In this document: positions 62,849 through 64,000 of the stretch, in pieces | Layout: every line of letters starts with the position of its first letter | Position numbering within the stretch: position 1 is the first letter of the stretch | NCBI RefSeq assembly: GCF_014931715.1 | Contig: NZ_CP063164.1 | Location: 682,001-746,000 of the forward strand | DNA: 64,000 nucleotides | From: Sulfurovum indicum | GTDB taxonomy: Bacteria > Campylobacterota > Campylobacteria > Campylobacterales > Sulfurovaceae | Direction of reading: 5' to 3' | The notes under the pieces: generated by a model | Told to the model about the DNA's origin: nothing | What the model saw: only the letters and a program-made list of their open reading frames with translations | Databases searched by the model: none | Translations under genes and position numbers: made by a program

Positions 62849-63208
62849 ATGAAATGTGAGAAATTGGATGTTTGGAAGAAGAGTGCTAGATTTTCTTCTG
62901 ATGTCTATAAAGCTTTTAAGGAGTGTAAATATTTTGGCTTTAAAGACCAGATCACGCGTACCGGGCTTTCTATTCCAAATAATATTGCTAAAGGCATGAA
63001 GAAAGAGTCTCCAAAGGAACAGGTCAGGCTTCTCGATATAGCAAAAGGTTCAGCAGCAGAATTTGCAACACAAACGTATATCGATAGATCAGAAGGCAGA
63101 AAATGGATAGAAGAGTCAGAAACTATGCTCTCAATGCTATCTAGCCTTCAAAAAGTACGAAGAGAAAAAATCGTCACACGTAGTTCTTTGCACGTAACAC
63201 GTAATTAA
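62849..63208 (+). CDS. Four-helix-bundle protein (23S IVS / S23 family), copy 3
   Basis: A 119-aa, more diverged member ([59 protein letters not shown]). AAAGG precedes the ATG by 8 bp. Its last residues ([12 protein letters not shown]) are coded by the right-hand heptamer array, so the repeat has been taken into the C-terminus. It differs from copies 1 and 2 enough to be an independent acquisition. Confidence 0.87.
   Translation: MKCEKLDVWKKSARFSSDVYKAFKECKYFGFKDQITRTGLSIPNNIAKGMKKESPKEQVRLLDIAKGSAAEFATQTYIDRSEGRKWIEESETMLSMLSSLQKVRREKIVTRSSLHVTRN
63170..63208. repeat. Heptamer array, right arm of unit 3, in frame
   Basis: GTCACAC, GTAGTTC, TTTGCAC, GTAACAC and GTAATTA: five heptamers that mirror the left arm at 62799-62834 (GTGTTAC against GTAACAC). 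They end at the stop region of the four-helix-bundle gene. Confidence 0.72.
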
Positions 63209-63230
63209 TACAAATACAGGAAAACAGTCA

Positions 63231-64000
63231 ATGAATAAAGAAACTCAAAATTCAACATCCAAAACCCATCCTAGCGAAGCGACAATCCCGCAGGAACGAG
63301 GACAAAACCCAAATGAACCAAAGGTGGCATTGATCACCGGAATTACTGGCCAGGACGGATCCTATCTGTCAGAGTTTCTACTTAAAAAAGGATACATTGT
63401 CCACGGTATCAAAAGAAGGGCATCACTCTTTAATACCGACCGTATCGACCATCTCTATGAAGATCCTCATGTTGAGAACCGCCATCTTATTTTGCACTAT
63501 GGAGATATGACCGACTCCATGAACCTGACGCGTATCATACAGGAGGTGCAGCCTGATGAGATCTACAACCTTGCCGCCATGAGCCATGTTGCCGTTTCAT
63601 TTGAGACACCGGAGTATGTCGCCAATGCCGACGGTACGGGAACCCTTCGTATTCTCGAAGCGGTCAGACTGTTGGGGCTTGAAGAAAAGACACGTATCTA
63701 CCAGGCTTCTACTTCCGAGCTTTACGGAAAGGTGCAGGAGGTACCACAAAGTGAGACTACACCCTTCTATCCGCGTTCCCCTTATGCTGTAGCCAAGATG
63801 TATGCCTACTGGATCACTGTGAATTACCGTGAAGCCTACAACATGTTCGCCTGTAACGGTATTTTATTCAATCATGAGTCTCCGGTACGGGGTGAGACCT
63901 TCGTGACCAGAAAGATCACCAGGGCAGCTTCAAAGATCGCTTTGGGACTCCAGGACAAACTCTATCTGGGCAACCTCGACGCCAAACGTGACTGGGGCCA
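63231..64000 (+). CDS. gmd: GDP-mannose 4,6-dehydratase, N-terminal part (cut by window end)
   Basis: Converts GDP-mannose to GDP-4-keto-6-deoxymannose, the route to GDP-fucose, rhamnose or perosamine. The family core begins at about residue 31 with [21 protein letters not shown]; the catalytic Thr-Ser/Glu and Tyr-x3-Lys are in STSELYGK and SPYAVAKMY. The first 30 residues are a repeat-derived extension: heptamers AAACTCA, AAATTCA, ACATCCA, AAACCCA, then a 26-bp module (63278-63303) found inverted at 49509-49534. The 3' end lies outside the window. Confidence 0.93.
   Translation, partial: MNKETQNSTSKTHPSEATIPQERGQNPNEPKVALITGITGQDGSYLSEFLLKKGYIVHGIKRRASLFNTDRIDHLYEDPHVENRHLILHYGDMTDSMNLTRIIQEVQPDEIYNLAAMSHVAVSFETPEYVANADGTGTLRILEAVRLLGLEEKTRIYQASTSELYGKVQEVPQSETTPFYPRSPYAVAKMYAYWITVNYREAYNMFACNGILFNHESPVRGETFVTRKITRAASKIALGLQDKLYLGNLDAKRDWG

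Noticed and set aside
55235-63208. Real rRNA intervening sequences
   Set aside because: The four-helix-bundle genes belong to the family found in 23S intervening sequences, but no rRNA gene lies near; they are between protein genes.
55235-63208. Diversity-generating retroelement
   Set aside because: The family is related to Avd, but no reverse transcriptase and no template/variable repeat pair were found in the window.

Overview
The window reads as a chromosomal segment of a mesophilic, chemolithotrophic Campylobacterota (epsilonproteobacterium), most likely Sulfurovum-like. The grounds are ferrochelatase and UroD of the group's usual type, a SorAB-type sulfite dehydrogenase, nitrate and ammonium assimilation genes, Kdo (Gram-negative LPS) synthesis, LolA/LolC and compact gene packing. 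The genus is an inference; no rRNA is present.

Layout. 1-417 is the 3' end of era. 562-9296 is a co-directional MSHA-type pilus/secretion operon in the classical order (mshI-J-K-L-M-N-E-G) but with no pilin genes. 9367-11995 holds kdsB, hemH, a VanZ-like gene and a YigZ-family gene. 12013-29860 is a nitrogen-acquisition island: two amtB-glnK pairs, a degenerate NtrC/NtrB-like regulator pair, assimilatory nitrate reductase with a fused FeS/membrane-anchor partner, MOSC and ThiI proteins, nitrite reductase, a NarK-type transporter and a PP2C/kinase fusion. 29965-46584 is largely housekeeping: mltG, an AsmA-like giant, lolC, secA, lolA, PPK2, a GGDEF/EAL protein, arsC, sorAB, an ABC-F protein and yebC. 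47121-56686 holds selO, a thioredoxin-like gene, gyrA, asd, a YqhA-family gene, hemE and a radical SAM gene. Two tRNA-Asn genes follow, and the window ends in a surface-polysaccharide locus (galE, a WecA-like transferase, a UDP-sugar dehydrogenase, manC, gmd cut by the window end).

Two things stand out. First, a 17-bp palindrome, TGATTAAWWWWTAATCA, occurs upstream of amtB, nirA and the nitrate transporter, with its centre about 40-41 bp from a -10 box in each case. It also lies downstream of the predicted start of transcription of the regulator gene itself. The regulator has lost the Walker A and GAFTGA motifs of NtrC but keeps a C-terminal helix-turn-helix very like that of Fis, and the palindrome matches the Fis core consensus closely. 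This looks like a sigma70-dependent, Fis-like nitrogen regulon run by a pseudo-two-component pair.

Second, from about 49 kb onward the DNA is studded with degenerate short-word tandem arrays of 6, 7 or 8 bp. Three genes for four-helix-bundle proteins of the 23S-intervening-sequence/S23 (Avd-like) family lie inside such arrays. Each has word arrays of the same period on both sides in inverted orientation, and a fourth copy survives as a C-terminal remnant. The arrays also enter core genes in frame: N-terminal extensions of the radical SAM, UDP-sugar dehydrogenase and Gmd proteins, an internal loop of the dehydrogenase and four loops of ManC. Taken together they look like IVS-like hairpin elements spreading through intergenic and coding DNA. 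A separate 265-bp MITE-like element is present in two full copies and one fragment.
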